DNA of 64,000 bases. It comes from Halopseudomonas litoralis (GTDB taxonomy: Bacteria; Pseudomonadota; Gammaproteobacteria; Pseudomonadales; Pseudomonadaceae). Below, one piece after another: positions 47,601 to 54,114 of this stretch (position 1 is its first letter; the number at the start of each line of letters is the position of its first letter). Where the stretch lies: assembly GCF_900105005.1 (NCBI RefSeq), contig NZ_LT629748.1, positions 1,364,001 through 1,428,000 on the forward strand, read 5' to 3'. Both the position numbers and the translations under genes were made by a program. Under the pieces are notes generated by a model, which saw only the letters and a program-made list of their open reading frames with translations, was not told the origin of the DNA and did no database searches.

Positions 47601-48998
47601 AGCAGTTTTGATGTGGCTGGACCCGGTACGCTGGAAGTGCGCGCCGGTCGCAATATCCTGATGGTTGGGCAAGCGGATCGCCTGCCTAACGATTCTTTGA
47701 CCTACGGTGAAACCGCCATCACCAGCCTTGGCCCGATCGTGCCCGGCGACAACCGCCCCGGTGCCAGCATCGTGATGCAAGCGGGCATGGGGCCGGGCGT
47801 CGATTTTGCCGGGTTCCTCGATCTGTATCTGAATCCGGAGAACCTGGCTGATGCTGACCTGCCGCTGGCTGATCAGGAGGGCAAGGTTGCCAAGACCTAC
47901 GAGGCCGAGCTGATCGAGTGGCTGGAACAGCGTTACGGCTTTGTGCCCAGCAGTGAAGACAGCGCGGTGGATGAGGCACTGGCGTTCTTTGCCGGACTGG
48001 GGGTTGAGCAGCAGCGGGTGTTGGGTCGTAAACTGTATTTTGCCGAGCTGAAGGCCGGCGGTCGCGAGTACAACGATGCGGATGGGTCGCGCTTCGGCAG
48101 TTATTTGAGGGGTCGCAACGCCATTGCGGCGCTGTTCCCGACCCATGATGTGGCCGGTAATGCCATTGCCTACGCTGGCGACATTCTGATGTACGGCGGT
48201 GCCGGGGTTCACACCAATATGGGTGGTGATATCCAGATGCTGACGCCGGGCGGGGCACAGACCTTTGGCGTGGAGGGCGCGGCGCCGCCATCCACGGCGG
48301 GTGTTATCACCCGTGGCCAGGGCGATATTCAACTCTATTCGCGGGACAGCATCCTGCTGGGCCAGAGCCGGGTGATGACCACCTTTGGTGGGGACATTCT
48401 TGGCTGGTCGGCAGAAGGCGACATCAACGCAGGCCGGGGCTCGAATACCACGGTGGTCTATACGCCGCCGAGTCGGATGCTTGATCAGTGGGGTAACGTG
48501 ACCTTGTCGCCGGATGTGCCAAGTACTGGTGCGGGTATTGCCACGCTGAATCCGATTCCTGAGATCGAGCCGGGTGATATTGATCTGATCGCGCCGCTGG
48601 GTACGGTGGATGCGGGCGAGGCCGGTATCCGGGTGTCGGGTAGCGTCAACGTCGCGGCTCTGCAGGTGCTGAACGCGGACAATATTCAGGTGCAGGGCGA
48701 GTCGACCGGTATACCGGTGGCGGCGGCCGTCAACGTGGGTGCCCTGACCTCGGCCAGCCAGGCGGCGAGCAGTGCGGTAACGGCTGCCGAGCAGGTGAAC
48801 CAGGCGGCACGACGTAATCTGCCATCCATTATCAGTGTGGAAATTCTGGGCTACGGCGATGAGCGTTTGGAGCCGAGCAGTGGCCGGAATGATCCGCTGT
48901 CCTATAACCAGGGTAGTCCGGTGCAGGTGTTGGGGGTTGGGCCTGTCAGTGAAGAGGGCCTGCAGCAGATGACAGAGGAGGAGCGCCTGCAGTTCTGA
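35676..48998 (+). CDS. pdtA: Giant two-partner-secretion exoprotein TpsA (PdtA-like filamentous adhesin)
   Basis: 4440 aa from ATG 35676 (AAGGAAAG upstream). The in-frame extension back to 35385 covers the promoter and is rejected. An extended signal peptide (residues 1-37, AEA|SP) is followed by the TPS secretion domain (about 120-330) with WDTFNIGRD, LEFQQNAGDAVLNRVVG, INQNGVIFTG and TNVRNMVAAAG. The rest is a beta-helix of filamentous-haemagglutinin type with many NxGxI/L turns. Special segments: Ala/Pro/Leu-rich repeats at about residues 2960-3100, four near-identical Cys-containing repeats at about 3176-3326, and CAADDC near 2188. It has no C-terminal membrane anchor. It should be carried across the outer membrane by the TpsB at 58327. 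Order DING-TpsA-PhdA-like matches P. aeruginosa pdtA. A surface adhesin or virulence role is inferred. Confidence 0.92.
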   Translation: MRQLKPSRPINRRPSFTLRPVAQVIALLLVAGAAEASPRPFSSDWFAAKGASQGAAANPNRPGAHIPGTPPPLAQQQKDNAQLQRSIANIGRTAASIAAQQAAQKAARDAARQNGSHVPEGYTQGGLWDRNADGNQLNWKGAEWANGTPNIGDRDLTIKQTESKAILNWDTFNIGRDTSLEFQQNAGDAVLNRVVGNEIAPSQIAGQLKADGTVMVINQNGVIFTGSSQTNVRNMVAAAGTITDSQFENNGLYNGNNATITNAAGDVVVEQGAQITTHKSETSTQGGGYVLLLGQNVDNAGEINTTNGQTAMAAGDNFIIKKGYATTDGDLQSTVRGNVITAAGNGTVTNSGIIQASIGDISLTGNQVKQEGVLLASTSVNNRGTVHLNATGTDANVTLGEGSTTAILLEDTDTTALDSQRDGLQGPVVDNANQNIVPADKYRRDQSLVEISSSGTVDFANDSMTLATGGQIAVNASERSLVRDGATLDVSGATGVKVSMESNSVKVNIQGNELRDSPNNRDEGNIGSNDVWVDVRDLVYIPAGTNGHDSDRWYTAGGLLEVAGYLGTQGHSVGEWMAQGGSVIFAGNDVVTQQGSQINISGGTLDVQTGEIQLSWLRGADGNLYEVSSAPGDLLYTGIYSGFERNSERWGQKESWWNPLITPKTRLENGYTVGRDAGTLVIGTRNAVLEGDIVGDTYQGDRQTQAAQQGLDGYYQSQKAVARGAQLVVGEYVPFYVKNSGTLQHRLTATGNTIQKVIFNNTAGNISAGLELDSELPDDRQGTLVLNADQLNGFNLGAIKVAAGESITVENDLAVGHAGNITLYGPQINVNADLTARSGSIHLGNVVNQIGINNTNIQDVVINAPAGTAAGVTVAEGVNLDASGLWSNLLLNSENTSLLPYQNGGNISIRSSGDVTLSEGSLIDVTSGAAILVDGGQQGGRGGNVTLQAGLLSQSGSLVLDGDIQGHGVNGGGSLTVQAGSAIYVGDDEILAGGYLEAGEPAPITVLLNEPITQGKGDILLADASYNQVVSGQTLESAITFSNTGNTLSVAVGSGGWDLTALSNLDVYVGSTRYRSIRGETVPEGAVITRINAGTLPAGYKLPDSLASLPTPTYTVTVGQVAPMDTTLAVGTAVAAGAVFDQRVAVQAPLVLESDFFDKGFGHYNVVGQYGVTVAEGAQVDVTMPVMRLNEQARGLATGSDPSEVLERWTSPVYMEDPIEGQLAQRQGASLSLQAGSEQSSVGDMANVQAGVGRRAVVNVDPGQSIDIHSIGQLTVDGTLNAWGGQIELGSVAPAAGIDRERAEAAGHGHSIWIGENAVLDVAGRAVTTVDVRGQRYGQVNKGGSIVIGGAFDPASGIADAANLFVVVREGALLDASGASAVLDIPGQGAVEVASKGGDITLTSGNGLYLDGTMLAASGGAGAAGGSLTVALETPLYRSSGGVVPDERVRRVREFVLIQENTDSELARGIDAGEAADQLVYGQGRLGVDQIDGGGFDNLTVLSNGLLSFEGDLSLNMGQSLNLYTGALGLTDAANEDSRITLAAPYVGLAGAGATSSPDNYIRPTVRGGITSISTQAPAGVFEVNAGQLLELRDGVAFGARGGGNANIDGLGVVVDRRAFDNVELVSQGDMRFLATTVTAGTVLNTSGDLTLAAAQIYPATGANATVYAGWRGNFTDYDSERTLRVMRTTEEVPDVPYSVFGSLLLGADTIEQGGILRAPLGSVQVGQSPSSFRTTKAVNLLDGSLISVSAAGLVMPYGGTKDGLTWEYEGEEVQLHGAGSLEAGSVTLTGQLVDVQEGAVIDLSGGGELTGAGFVSGRGGSTDARYNPLVQIGTDGFTLPGLDSNPVYAIVPGVQSVAPGSGEAGAVDPMVGQQVTIGTGVSGLPAGTYTLMPSTYALLPGAFRVEINGLAGQGAVTPATAARNGSFSIAGIMSIAGSGIRDSLASQLILTPADTLRTYSQYNETNYADFVRADAARLGVPRALIESDAKTLLLQFPTRDAESEELSFYFDGTVLGEAHEDGYGSTLAVVGSFSNARIEIMADGTLPNSEFEVAVQASDLNRIEVNRMVIGSRPQVDYGQGGNLLHFNTPTGTARAITVRRGATLSAPEVMLISYGVRTDSSSAIEIEQGAVINTLAQGDVAYDSTDGFIYQPGNSGVVAVSNGQLQWLAPENSSGAAGPSAIRIGGCAADDCTGTTQLYSEGSIAFVTNNDFELDDDVRYGTRHLSLGVGAFNIGSAEALAAAAARNALTPGLALNQQTMERLLQGDENSGAPALETLELIAADSVNFFESVTLSTLDENGESLLDNLLLTTPAIYGYGAANDVALIETGHLVWNGAAMAPGAVVTGGAGTGSGTLAVDAEQITFGYGPWAQPDGISSLDRLALGFANVNLSASDRVTANNQGSLAVYQSQGAHVAGEGAQYSGGNLTITTPLMTGEAGSVNHITAGGAINVLAPEVGAADPADISALGAELSLTAGHGLNLDTTVALPSGKLELAANGDLTLGDNAHLDLAGRSVEFFDDEEATQYSWGGDVSLESSTGNITQTAGSIINVSAEHNQAGRVTAIALGEAAGRVDLQGQILGSASGYYEAGGTYVPYLGGGIVLRAQQLGAGSLSNAFAELNQRLNDGEVNGLRSFQLKQGDLTIGNEVQANQIEVSLDGGHLTVAGTVDASGERVGAIRLAANNGLTLTGDALLDAHGSMLRLDSYGQIIDAPNRAMVELNSGDGLLTLANGARIDLRHGTADKRVQADPSLHDGRDRGTLELNAPRLGGATAGDIDIDAGGSLDIQGARSIALNAVQRYDDAAYGTDEAASGRPYQIIDQAYLDAKHADSTVFINAALLNDNLLNIKLAGLNNARYANVLHLRPGVELVSATPDGDLIVSGDLDLSGHRYASLNPHTQRTSIYGSGEVGALAIRAGGDLSIYGSVNDGFAPPPATPDDNGWVLTPGVQAYGGDVIVPGAGVELAKGTTFPVDKTLNYAVPIEALTLPANTELPVTAELAADLIIPANTVLSAAVRDADGNILYAAGTLLDQATTLPRGSQLEAGSRLPNAIPLTAMTWPAGVPLPVAAILADNTLLPVGALIPSMTDVKLVGDAISVPLRPVSGDSMGKNWAVAAMLPEGSQSWSIRLVAGADTEAADPRLRQHGATGRLILADTHYSVFEQRGAASGREPVWHWDPATGETGPVPQEYIDAGYCEITGYCILVEPEPEGEWHWDPATGESGPVPQEYVDAGYCDIAGYCVFVESEPEPKGEWHWDPATGETGPVPQEYVDQGYCDIAGYCVFVPEPDGEWHWDPATGETGPVPQEYVDAGYCDIAGYCVFIPNESGEQGDVIALYPVAQNFSVIRTGTGDLELLAASDVSMQSLYGIYTAGTSTSSRAGTEADSFNRARSTAGDGSYLHTGNSADEDVGEAYEALVNGGADSTYAAWYPDGGGNLLLRAGGNLTGDLIGSYAPGWPGEELRPQRSSVDQGNWLWRQGSGDTVGVDPIATGWWINFGTYVPGTRATDQSSGNYGLGVGEQNAVASIPELVGFTGIGTLGGGNLTIDVDGDAGMLARRGVSHNSRPRSEGLVLAVGSTGRVTESGELLLTGGGDLNLRFGGELNPGLQARATGGREQNLNLNGVLSNLRGGLRLQAGEIGGVALTYYSTSQVQTDGEEIRAFDPYTSSLGTAGGGLVLMLGDSAATLATRGDLVLAGTGDPGRVSLPYVPEDNGYSWFSLWTENTAINLLSAGGDLTPNGRLWDNGTNTVTNYTSTDGRYIFPSQLSAVAAEGSIYLDDLMLAPATQGSLALLAGKSIYANGNTVSQSGANVSAMPTPFTPAFAIYGQDGYSVTELHNLAADAIVPDPYHFSLFSFESNTFSGEERDSAQPARLYARDGDIVGLSSGEVLVFNSGGRAGQTWYEGAGPIWMRAGRDIVRSGGLLGDSVIIPNAITRALGNTSNGTGRSTSNLLVHNSLTDVSIIEAGRDILYSSFDVAGPGTLEVRAGRNILMVGQADRLPNDSLTYGETAITSLGPIVPGDNRPGASIVMQAGMGPGVDFAGFLDLYLNPENLADADLPLADQEGKVAKTYEAELIEWLEQRYGFVPSSEDSAVDEALAFFAGLGVEQQRVLGRKLYFAELKAGGREYNDADGSRFGSYLRGRNAIAALFPTHDVAGNAIAYAGDILMYGGAGVHTNMGGDIQMLTPGGAQTFGVEGAAPPSTAGVITRGQGDIQLYSRDSILLGQSRVMTTFGGDILGWSAEGDINAGRGSNTTVVYTPPSRMLDQWGNVTLSPDVPSTGAGIATLNPIPEIEPGDIDLIAPLGTVDAGEAGIRVSGSVNVAALQVLNADNIQVQGESTGIPVAAAVNVGALTSASQAASSAVTAAEQVNQAARRNLPSIISVEILGYGDERLEPSSGRNDPLSYNQGSPVQVLGVGPVSEEGLQQMTEEERLQF
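45201..45654 (+). repeat. Four tandem Cys-containing repeats inside TpsA
   Basis: Four units of about 36-38 codons, each with WHWDPATGE followed by GPVPQEYVDAGYCDIAGYC, linked by short acidic spacers such as EPEPEG. Sequences of adjacent units are nearly the same at the DNA level, which points to recent duplication and possible copy-number change. Each unit carries two Cys five residues apart. Confidence 0.95.
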
Positions 48999-49071
48999 AG
49001 CGCTGAACGGTAAAGGGCAGTGGCTGCGGCCTGCCATGAGCAGCCGCGGCCCTTACTGGGAGGGAGTCAAG

Positions 49072-49911
49072 ATGAAGAAGGTTCCGAAGAAGGCAATAAC
49101 CCGTAAAGGCTTTACCAGTCATATTTCGATGTATGAACTGAATCGGGAGTTGTCCACGCATATCAGTACGGCACTGAAGCAGCCGTTGCACGTCTACCGC
49201 TATTCTTCTCCTTGTGTGTGCATTATCTCGGCTGACTTATGGGCCAGGATGAACAGCTTGAACTCTTATGTACCGGTTAATCATGTATTGGCAGGGCTGC
49301 GAAGTGAGATCGATGCTGAGCTGATCAAGCGTTGCAAGGACCTCTATGCATTGGCGGATCGCTGTGTGAGCGGAGCGAATTTGCCGCTGGTGATCCGGGC
49401 CTGGGTTTTGCAGATTCTGCATTCGTTCAACCACGCTGAACTGGTTCGCACACGATTGGTTCACGATATGTTGTGGCGTTGGTTCGTCGGATGTGAAGGT
49501 CAGTCGGATTGCCTGCCTGATGAAACGCTATTTGTGCAGGATATGGCGTTGGTCAGCGCCGATCCGAATGTCATCGATGTGATCTACCACTGTCTGAACG
49601 ACAACCCGTTACTCAAGGGCGGATCAAGCGAACTGCGACCAAATCTTGGGCTCCTGCAGAGTCTTTATGCCAAGCATTTTGGTCGGAATATAACCGATGC
49701 GGATGGCGATGAGGCGAAATGGAAAAGCCCATTTAGCACAGCAGCGTATTGGGATATGGAGGGTTTTGCCGATACCAGAAATGTCGTCTTCATTGGTACC
49801 GGAACAGACATCTTTAGCGTTTTACCCAGCGTGAGCGTCAATGGCGCTCTTTCCAAGCCCTTACCAGGCCAGCCCACAGCGACTGTGGTGGATATTCTAA
49901 GCAAGAAGTGA
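49072..49911 (+). CDS. phdA: PhdA-like protein: Phd/YefM-like N-terminus plus transposase-derived domain
   Basis: A 279-aa soluble protein starting at ATG 49072 behind GGGAGGGA. The N-terminus (ISMYELNRELSTHIST ... HVYRYSSPCVCIIS) follows the Phd/YefM antitoxin fold. The middle (LRSEIDAELIKRC ... VIRAWVLQILHSF ... DMLWRWFVGCEGQSDCLPDE) resembles the N-terminal DUF772 domain of IS5-type transposases (pattern ynLlfRWFVGL), but no DDE core follows. It sits directly after tpsA, as PA0691 (phdA, prevent-host-death protein A) sits after pdtA in P. aeruginosa. Its biochemical role is unknown. 73 bases separate it from tpsA, so it is probably co-transcribed. Confidence 0.75.
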   Translation: MKKVPKKAITRKGFTSHISMYELNRELSTHISTALKQPLHVYRYSSPCVCIISADLWARMNSLNSYVPVNHVLAGLRSEIDAELIKRCKDLYALADRCVSGANLPLVIRAWVLQILHSFNHAELVRTRLVHDMLWRWFVGCEGQSDCLPDETLFVQDMALVSADPNVIDVIYHCLNDNPLLKGGSSELRPNLGLLQSLYAKHFGRNITDADGDEAKWKSPFSTAAYWDMEGFADTRNVVFIGTGTDIFSVLPSVSVNGALSKPLPGQPTATVVDILSKK

Positions 49912-50035
49912 AGGGTAGACGCGTAGCAGAGAATGGCCAGGTTCAGCCAAGTGCTGCAATTGAACTGGAAGATCGGTGTAAGCCTACTATTTACAAGCGT
50001 TAGGCTTGAAGCAGAACAACAACCAAGGAGGAAAC

Positions 50036-50332
50036 ATGCCCTTACTTTCAAAATCAGATTTGAAATACCGATACTCGTGGACTGCTATTGCCCCTGATGA
50101 TCCCAAGGCCACCGGAGCTCCTGATAGCGCTTTGCTTAATCGGAATGAAGGGTATGAGGTTTTAGCTTTCATTAACCGGTTTGCAGAAGCATGTGAATTT
50201 AAATATAAAGCATCTGGAACTAAAGCTGAAAGACTAATCAAGGAACACCTTCCGGGCGATGTCCGAAGTCATAAAAATGTAAGAAAGTGGCTCGCTGATA
50301 ACTGGAAGAAATACGATAAATCTAAGAAGTAA
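50036..50332 (+). CDS. Small hypothetical protein (98 aa)
   Basis: Starts at ATG 50036 with an excellent ribosome site (CCAAGGAGGAAAC). Soluble, highly charged, with a Lys-rich C-terminus (RKWLADNWKKYDKSKK). The segment GYEVLAFINRFAEACEF and the HLPGDVRSHKNVRKWL block suggest a helical fold. No family is recognised. It is the first gene of a small non-syntenic island (49.9-52.9 kb). Confidence 0.65.
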   Translation: MPLLSKSDLKYRYSWTAIAPDDPKATGAPDSALLNRNEGYEVLAFINRFAEACEFKYKASGTKAERLIKEHLPGDVRSHKNVRKWLADNWKKYDKSKK

Positions 50333-50476
50333 ATAATCAGTCGCCAGGAATTTTATTATTTAATTTATAATTAGGAAAAATAATTCCAGAATATCCTGGA
50401 GCTGAAGTCGTGTAGGGCTGCCTGCGGTATCGTTTTGGCTGATCCACGTAGTGGCGTTATATAAAATAGGGAAAAC

Positions 50477-50830
50477 ATGATCCAAAATAGCCCGGAAGAA
50501 GCAATAGCCAATAAGTACTTCGCTCAAGCAAACGGCCCGGTTGCCTTTTTGCTCGTGTCGCTAGGATATACCGCTTTGCAGTTTGAATACCCACAGCCAT
50601 TTGCTTGCTTTGCAATTGCTATATCTTCGATTTGGCTATTTTCTGTTGGCGGTCCTTACAGGAGTATTTTGAAGGTGTACCTGCCCAAAGGTGCGCCAGC
50701 CTCTCGTTACATATTTGTTCTTTGGCGCTTGAAAGTGTTTATTGTAAGTCTCTGCTTTACGATAGCTATTGCACAGGGGATGAATGTTGTCGAAATTTAC
50801 TCTCTGATGGGATATCCAATAAGTCAATAA
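50477..50830 (+). CDS. Small membrane protein of unknown function (117 aa)
   Basis: Three hydrophobic segments (VAFLLVSLGYTALQF; FACFAIAISSIWLFSV; FIVSLCFTIAIAQGM) indicate an inner-membrane protein. The start at 50477 has TAGGGAAAAC upstream. The function is unknown. AT-rich compared with the tpsA genes. The 251 bases after it hold only a 33-codon frame at 50910 that I do not trust. Confidence 0.6.
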   Translation: MIQNSPEEAIANKYFAQANGPVAFLLVSLGYTALQFEYPQPFACFAIAISSIWLFSVGGPYRSILKVYLPKGAPASRYIFVLWRLKVFIVSLCFTIAIAQGMNVVEIYSLMGYPISQ

Positions 50831-51081
50831 AAATATTCGGTGGCCGGTCTTGCCTACCAGAGCGGGCATGATTCCCCACCTATGAAGGTATAAGGGATTG
50901 AGGGGGCATATGAAAACAATCATCCTTAAAGATTTTGTCCTTTTTAACTCACTAATATCGCATGAGGTATTGCTCTGCTGGCCCTTTATGCATATTTCCT
51001 GGACTCTCTGATTGAGGGCCTAGATACATAACGTTATTGTGATTCCAGAAAGAAGAGTTGAACGGATTGTAAGGATAGAGA

Positions 51082-51786
51082 ATGGCATCAAAGTCTAGAC
51101 AGAAAAATTTGTATCGGATCATGGATTTTAGCCGTGTCGTTCAAATATTCGAAAAGGAGGAGATTTATTTTGCCAAACCGAGTACGTGGGATGATCCTTA
51201 TGAACAACGTATTAGGCATGCGAAGGATCATGCGGTTTTTGCTCAGTGTTGGGGGGAAAGACCGATTTCAGATGCTATGTGGCGGATCTACTCCCAGAAT
51301 GGAATGGGGGTTCGAATTTCCACCACGGTAGACAAGCTTACCGGAGTAATGAAGGTAGCCTGTAAAGCTCATGGTTATAAGCGTAGATTGGCGAAAGTGG
51401 AGTATAAAACTCAAAGAGAGATCGATGAGATCACAAGGGGGATTGCTGCTGAGTTGAGGGATGCTTTTGATATTGGTAGGGCAACCGATGCTCTATATAA
51501 TAAGCGCGATGCGTTTAGTCATGAGGCAGAGTGGCGAGCTACTCTTTTTACGCCGGAAGCAAGTCGTGATGTGGAGAAGAAGGGTGTATCGGTGAGGCTT
51601 GATCCTCATGATTTTATCGATCGCATTCTTCTTGATCCGAGAGCACCAGAAGAACTGGTTAAAGCTTTTAGGTTTTACTTCAAAAATAAACTGAATTTTA
51701 AAGGGAGGATTGGGCGGTCTGTACTTTATAAAGCACCAAATCCATATGTGGTAGAAGATAACGCTGTTAGTGTAGATGACTTGTAA
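51082..51786 (+). CDS. DUF2971-family protein
   Basis: A 234-aa soluble protein with the DUF2971 layout: an N-terminal YRIMDFSRVVQIFEKEEIYF, then FAKPSTWDDPYEQ, FAQCWGE and MWRIYSQNGMGVRIS. DUF2971 genes are frequent in accessory regions and near defence genes; their biochemistry is not settled. It is low in GC relative to neighbours and so was probably acquired. The start at 51082 follows GGATAGAGA. The 235 bases after it hold no supported gene. Confidence 0.75.
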   Translation: MASKSRQKNLYRIMDFSRVVQIFEKEEIYFAKPSTWDDPYEQRIRHAKDHAVFAQCWGERPISDAMWRIYSQNGMGVRISTTVDKLTGVMKVACKAHGYKRRLAKVEYKTQREIDEITRGIAAELRDAFDIGRATDALYNKRDAFSHEAEWRATLFTPEASRDVEKKGVSVRLDPHDFIDRILLDPRAPEELVKAFRFYFKNKLNFKGRIGRSVLYKAPNPYVVEDNAVSVDDL

Positions 51787-52021
51787 TGCAAGCGGAGTGC
51801 ACACGTCAGAAGCTAAGCAGGATGGGCGGAGGGGTAAGGAGTGTGGAGCGCTGGTGATAACCTGTCACGCCCTCTCTTCACAAATTTGTTCTGAATAGTT
51901 ATATGATTCGAGTATTTGAAAATGGAGTGTGGGATGCCGACGCCCCTGGTAGTTAAGAGCAAGACCACGATATACTCGGACGGAATGGAGGGCAGGCGGC
52001 ATATCCATCTCTATGTTTGTA

Positions 52022-52858
52022 TTATGGCTCCCTTTCTGTTGCGTTCGATATCGCTAACTGGTTGCGTTCGCGTTGGCGAAGCCGCTTTATATATGCATCG
52101 TCCACCAGATCATCGGAATCAAGGTTCAGGGCGCAGTTAACCATCGAGGCTAAAGTTCGGTCTGTGAGTTTGAAGCCTTTCGGCAGTTGACCGTAGTTCT
52201 CAGCTCTGTTTTCGTCGATAGAGGCGAAGAGAGCCTTGATGAAATCCGCTTTGGATGAGCGTGGTGCTGAGGTGGCTGCGGCCGTCAAGGGATCTGAGGC
52301 CTCTAAAACGGCGTTATTAGCGTCAGATGCCAGTTCTTGCACAAACTGGCTCAGAGAGGGCCAGTATTTCAAGTCAAACTGTCCACGCAGAGCGCGAAGA
52401 TTGTCTTTAACATAGGACTGAAACAAATAGTTGCGCCGAGAAGCTGCTTCAATTACCTGACCTACATGATAGTGCGTATCGCTGCTGAAGCCAGAAACAT
52501 TGTGTAGTTCGGAGCGTTGTTCCAGCAATACCGCGAGCTCGGCCGCTTTCTTTGCTATCCTCTGGTTGATGTTGGTGAGATCATTGCGTTCGGCGCGCGC
52601 TTCTTGAATCTTTTCCGGAGACCAGAAAGCAGCAGTATTCAAGAGCAGCCCGAGAAAAACTTCGAGCGCCGGCGGATATGCATGGAGCTTACAGTGTAGC
52701 TCTGCATAGGTGTCCTTCAATTCAATTCCACGAGCTAGCAGTCGATCTACAATGGTGTTCTCGCTGGGCAGGATGCCGTGCTCGATGTTATAGCGCTTTT
52801 CCTCTTGGAGAATTTTTTCGCAGATTTGCTTCGGATTCGTTGCTTGAGTTGGAATCAT
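52022..52858 (-). CDS. Hypothetical protein (278 aa)
   Basis: Starts at ATG 52858 behind AAGGAAAGACA; the upstream in-frame ATG at 52903 lacks a ribosome site. Mostly helical: ICEKILQEEKRYNIEHGILPS at the start (shortened here), a middle coiled coil (IQEARAERNDLTNINQRI ... LAVLLEQRSEL), and a charged C-terminal end. Its N-terminal part (SENTIVDRLLARGIELKDTY) looks like a winged-helix or HTH. No family is recognised. It is the last gene of the inserted island, facing the opposite way from the other three. Confidence 0.6.
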   Translation of the reverse strand: MIPTQATNPKQICEKILQEEKRYNIEHGILPSENTIVDRLLARGIELKDTYAELHCKLHAYPPALEVFLGLLLNTAAFWSPEKIQEARAERNDLTNINQRIAKKAAELAVLLEQRSELHNVSGFSSDTHYHVGQVIEAASRRNYLFQSYVKDNLRALRGQFDLKYWPSLSQFVQELASDANNAVLEASDPLTAAATSAPRSSKADFIKALFASIDENRAENYGQLPKGFKLTDRTLASMVNCALNLDSDDLVDDAYIKRLRQRERNQLAISNATEREP

Positions 52859-52903
52859 TGTCTTTCCTTGGTGTTTAAGATGCTCTACAGCATATTGAAC
52901 CAA

Positions 52904-53060
52904 GATAGTCTTGTCGGTACCCCAACAGACATCGTTGAACCAACTCTAAGGTACTTGTATTAACGTCCTTGATTGGGAGGTTGGGGTTTGCTGCGCCCGA
53001 TGCTTCGCATCGAGCCGCTGCGTGGCTCGCAGTGACGCCGGTGGCGTAACCCAACTGTAA
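52904..53060. other. Junction between the island and the type II secretion genes
   Basis: A GC-rich stretch (52985-53055) with overlapping short inverted repeats (GATGCTTCGCATC; GCCGCTGCGTGGCTCGC) lies between the hypothetical gene and gspJ. It may be a REP-type element or the scar where the rest of the hxc genes was lost. No gene. Confidence 0.4.
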
Positions 53061-53744
53061 TCAATCAAATGCCAGTACCCGGCGGTAATACGAGACCGGC
53101 CCGGCGCTGCGGCGGGTGCCGAGACGGATTTCCAAGCCTGATGCCGGTGCCAGGGAGCGGCTGGTGGTAGGGAGTTGTCGCCACCCTTGCTGGGGCTCCC
53201 AGGCGCGGACGTTGAAAGAGGCGATACCTTCCAGTACCGCAACACTGTCCGCGGTCTTGGGGTCGGGCAGGGGGTAGCTGTTGGTAGGTTGGCCGGCGGC
53301 GCGATAGAGCGTGCCTGATTGCAACCACCAACGCACCCGCTGCCACTGGCCGGGGGCAGCGGGGGCGGCGCGTACCAGTTCAAGTTGCAGCGGGATCTGG
53401 TTCAGGCGCCGCACATCCATGCCTACGGGCAGCATGGATATTGGCGGTACTTGCCTGTCTTCAGTCGGTTCGGGCGGTGTCGGTTCAGCGCCTTGCTCTG
53501 GCATGTCCATGGCGCTGGATGGTAATTCGATGGTGGTACGCCAGGCGAGGTCATGTTCGAGCTGTTGCAGCGTGCGCATCAGCCGCGCATTTTCTTCGCC
53601 GCGCACCTCCATTTGGGTGTTGGCTCGGGTCATGATGTCCAGGCCACGCCAGGCGATCAGGCTGATGATGGCCATGATCATGATGGCAATCATGACTTCG
53701 ATCAGGGTGAACCCGCTTTGGCGGTTGTGTGGTGGGGCTTGCAT
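53061..53744 (-). CDS. gspJ: Type II secretion minor pseudopilin GspJ (HxcW-like)
   Basis: A 227-aa pseudopilin. The prepilin cleavage motif SG|FTLIEVMIAI sits at residues 10-20, followed by the hydrophobic helix (IMIMAIISLIAWRGLDIM) and a large C-terminal domain with WRTTIELP and RVRWWLQSG, as in GspJ. With GspI and GspK it caps the secretion pseudopilus. Its stop is followed by the island and not by gspK. The start overlaps the gspI stop by one base. Confidence 0.9.
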   Translation of the reverse strand: MQAPPHNRQSGFTLIEVMIAIMIMAIISLIAWRGLDIMTRANTQMEVRGEENARLMRTLQQLEHDLAWRTTIELPSSAMDMPEQGAEPTPPEPTEDRQVPPISMLPVGMDVRRLNQIPLQLELVRAAPAAPGQWQRVRWWLQSGTLYRAAGQPTNSYPLPDPKTADSVAVLEGIASFNVRAWEPQQGWRQLPTTSRSLAPASGLEIRLGTRRSAGPVSYYRRVLAFD

Positions 53745-54112
53745 CAGCGGGCCTCCGGCAGCCAGGTTTGCAGGGAGGCTAGCCGCCGGTCACTGTGCTG
53801 CAGGGGATAGACGCCAATGCTGATGTTGCGCATGCCTTGCTGAAGTGAGCCGACCTGTAATCGACAAATGAACTCCTGGTCGCCCTGGGGGCACTCAGCC
53901 TGATGTAGGCCGGCCGGAGGTAGGGGCGTCATGCGTACTTCGTTCAGACTGTTCTGCGCCGAGAGCATGGCCAGCGTCTGTTGCTCGATATGGGCCATAT
54001 TAGTCGCGGCCTGGCTGGTGACGCGGGTGTAGGCGGCTAGCGCTACGCTGATGATGGCCAGCGCGATCAACACTTCTATCAGGGTAAAGCCTGTTTGCCG
54101 GGTTGCTGACAT
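53744..54112 (-). CDS. gspI: Type II secretion minor pseudopilin GspI (HxcV-like)
   Basis: A 122-aa pseudopilin with cleavage motif TG|FTLIEVLIALAIISVALAA and the GspI features HIEQQTLAMLSAQNSLNEVRM (shown in part) at residues 35-60. It is expected to start the pseudopilus tip complex with GspJ. It lies between gspH and gspJ in one minus-strand operon with two bases or fewer between genes. Confidence 0.9.
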   Translation of the reverse strand: MSATRQTGFTLIEVLIALAIISVALAAYTRVTSQAATNMAHIEQQTLAMLSAQNSLNEVRMTPLPPAGLHQAECPQGDQEFICRLQVGSLQQGMRNISIGVYPLQHSDRRLASLQTWLPEAR

Positions 54113-54114
54113 GC

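Noticed and set aside
47568..49037. Minus-strand frame of 489 codons at the tpsA 3' end
   Set aside because: Shadow ORF opposite clear beta-helix coding sequence.
50910..51011. 33-codon ORF behind GAGGGGGC
   Set aside because: Too short and without conservation evidence.
51916..52140. 74-codon plus-strand ORF
   Set aside because: No ribosome site, overlaps the minus-strand gene, and no recognisable features.
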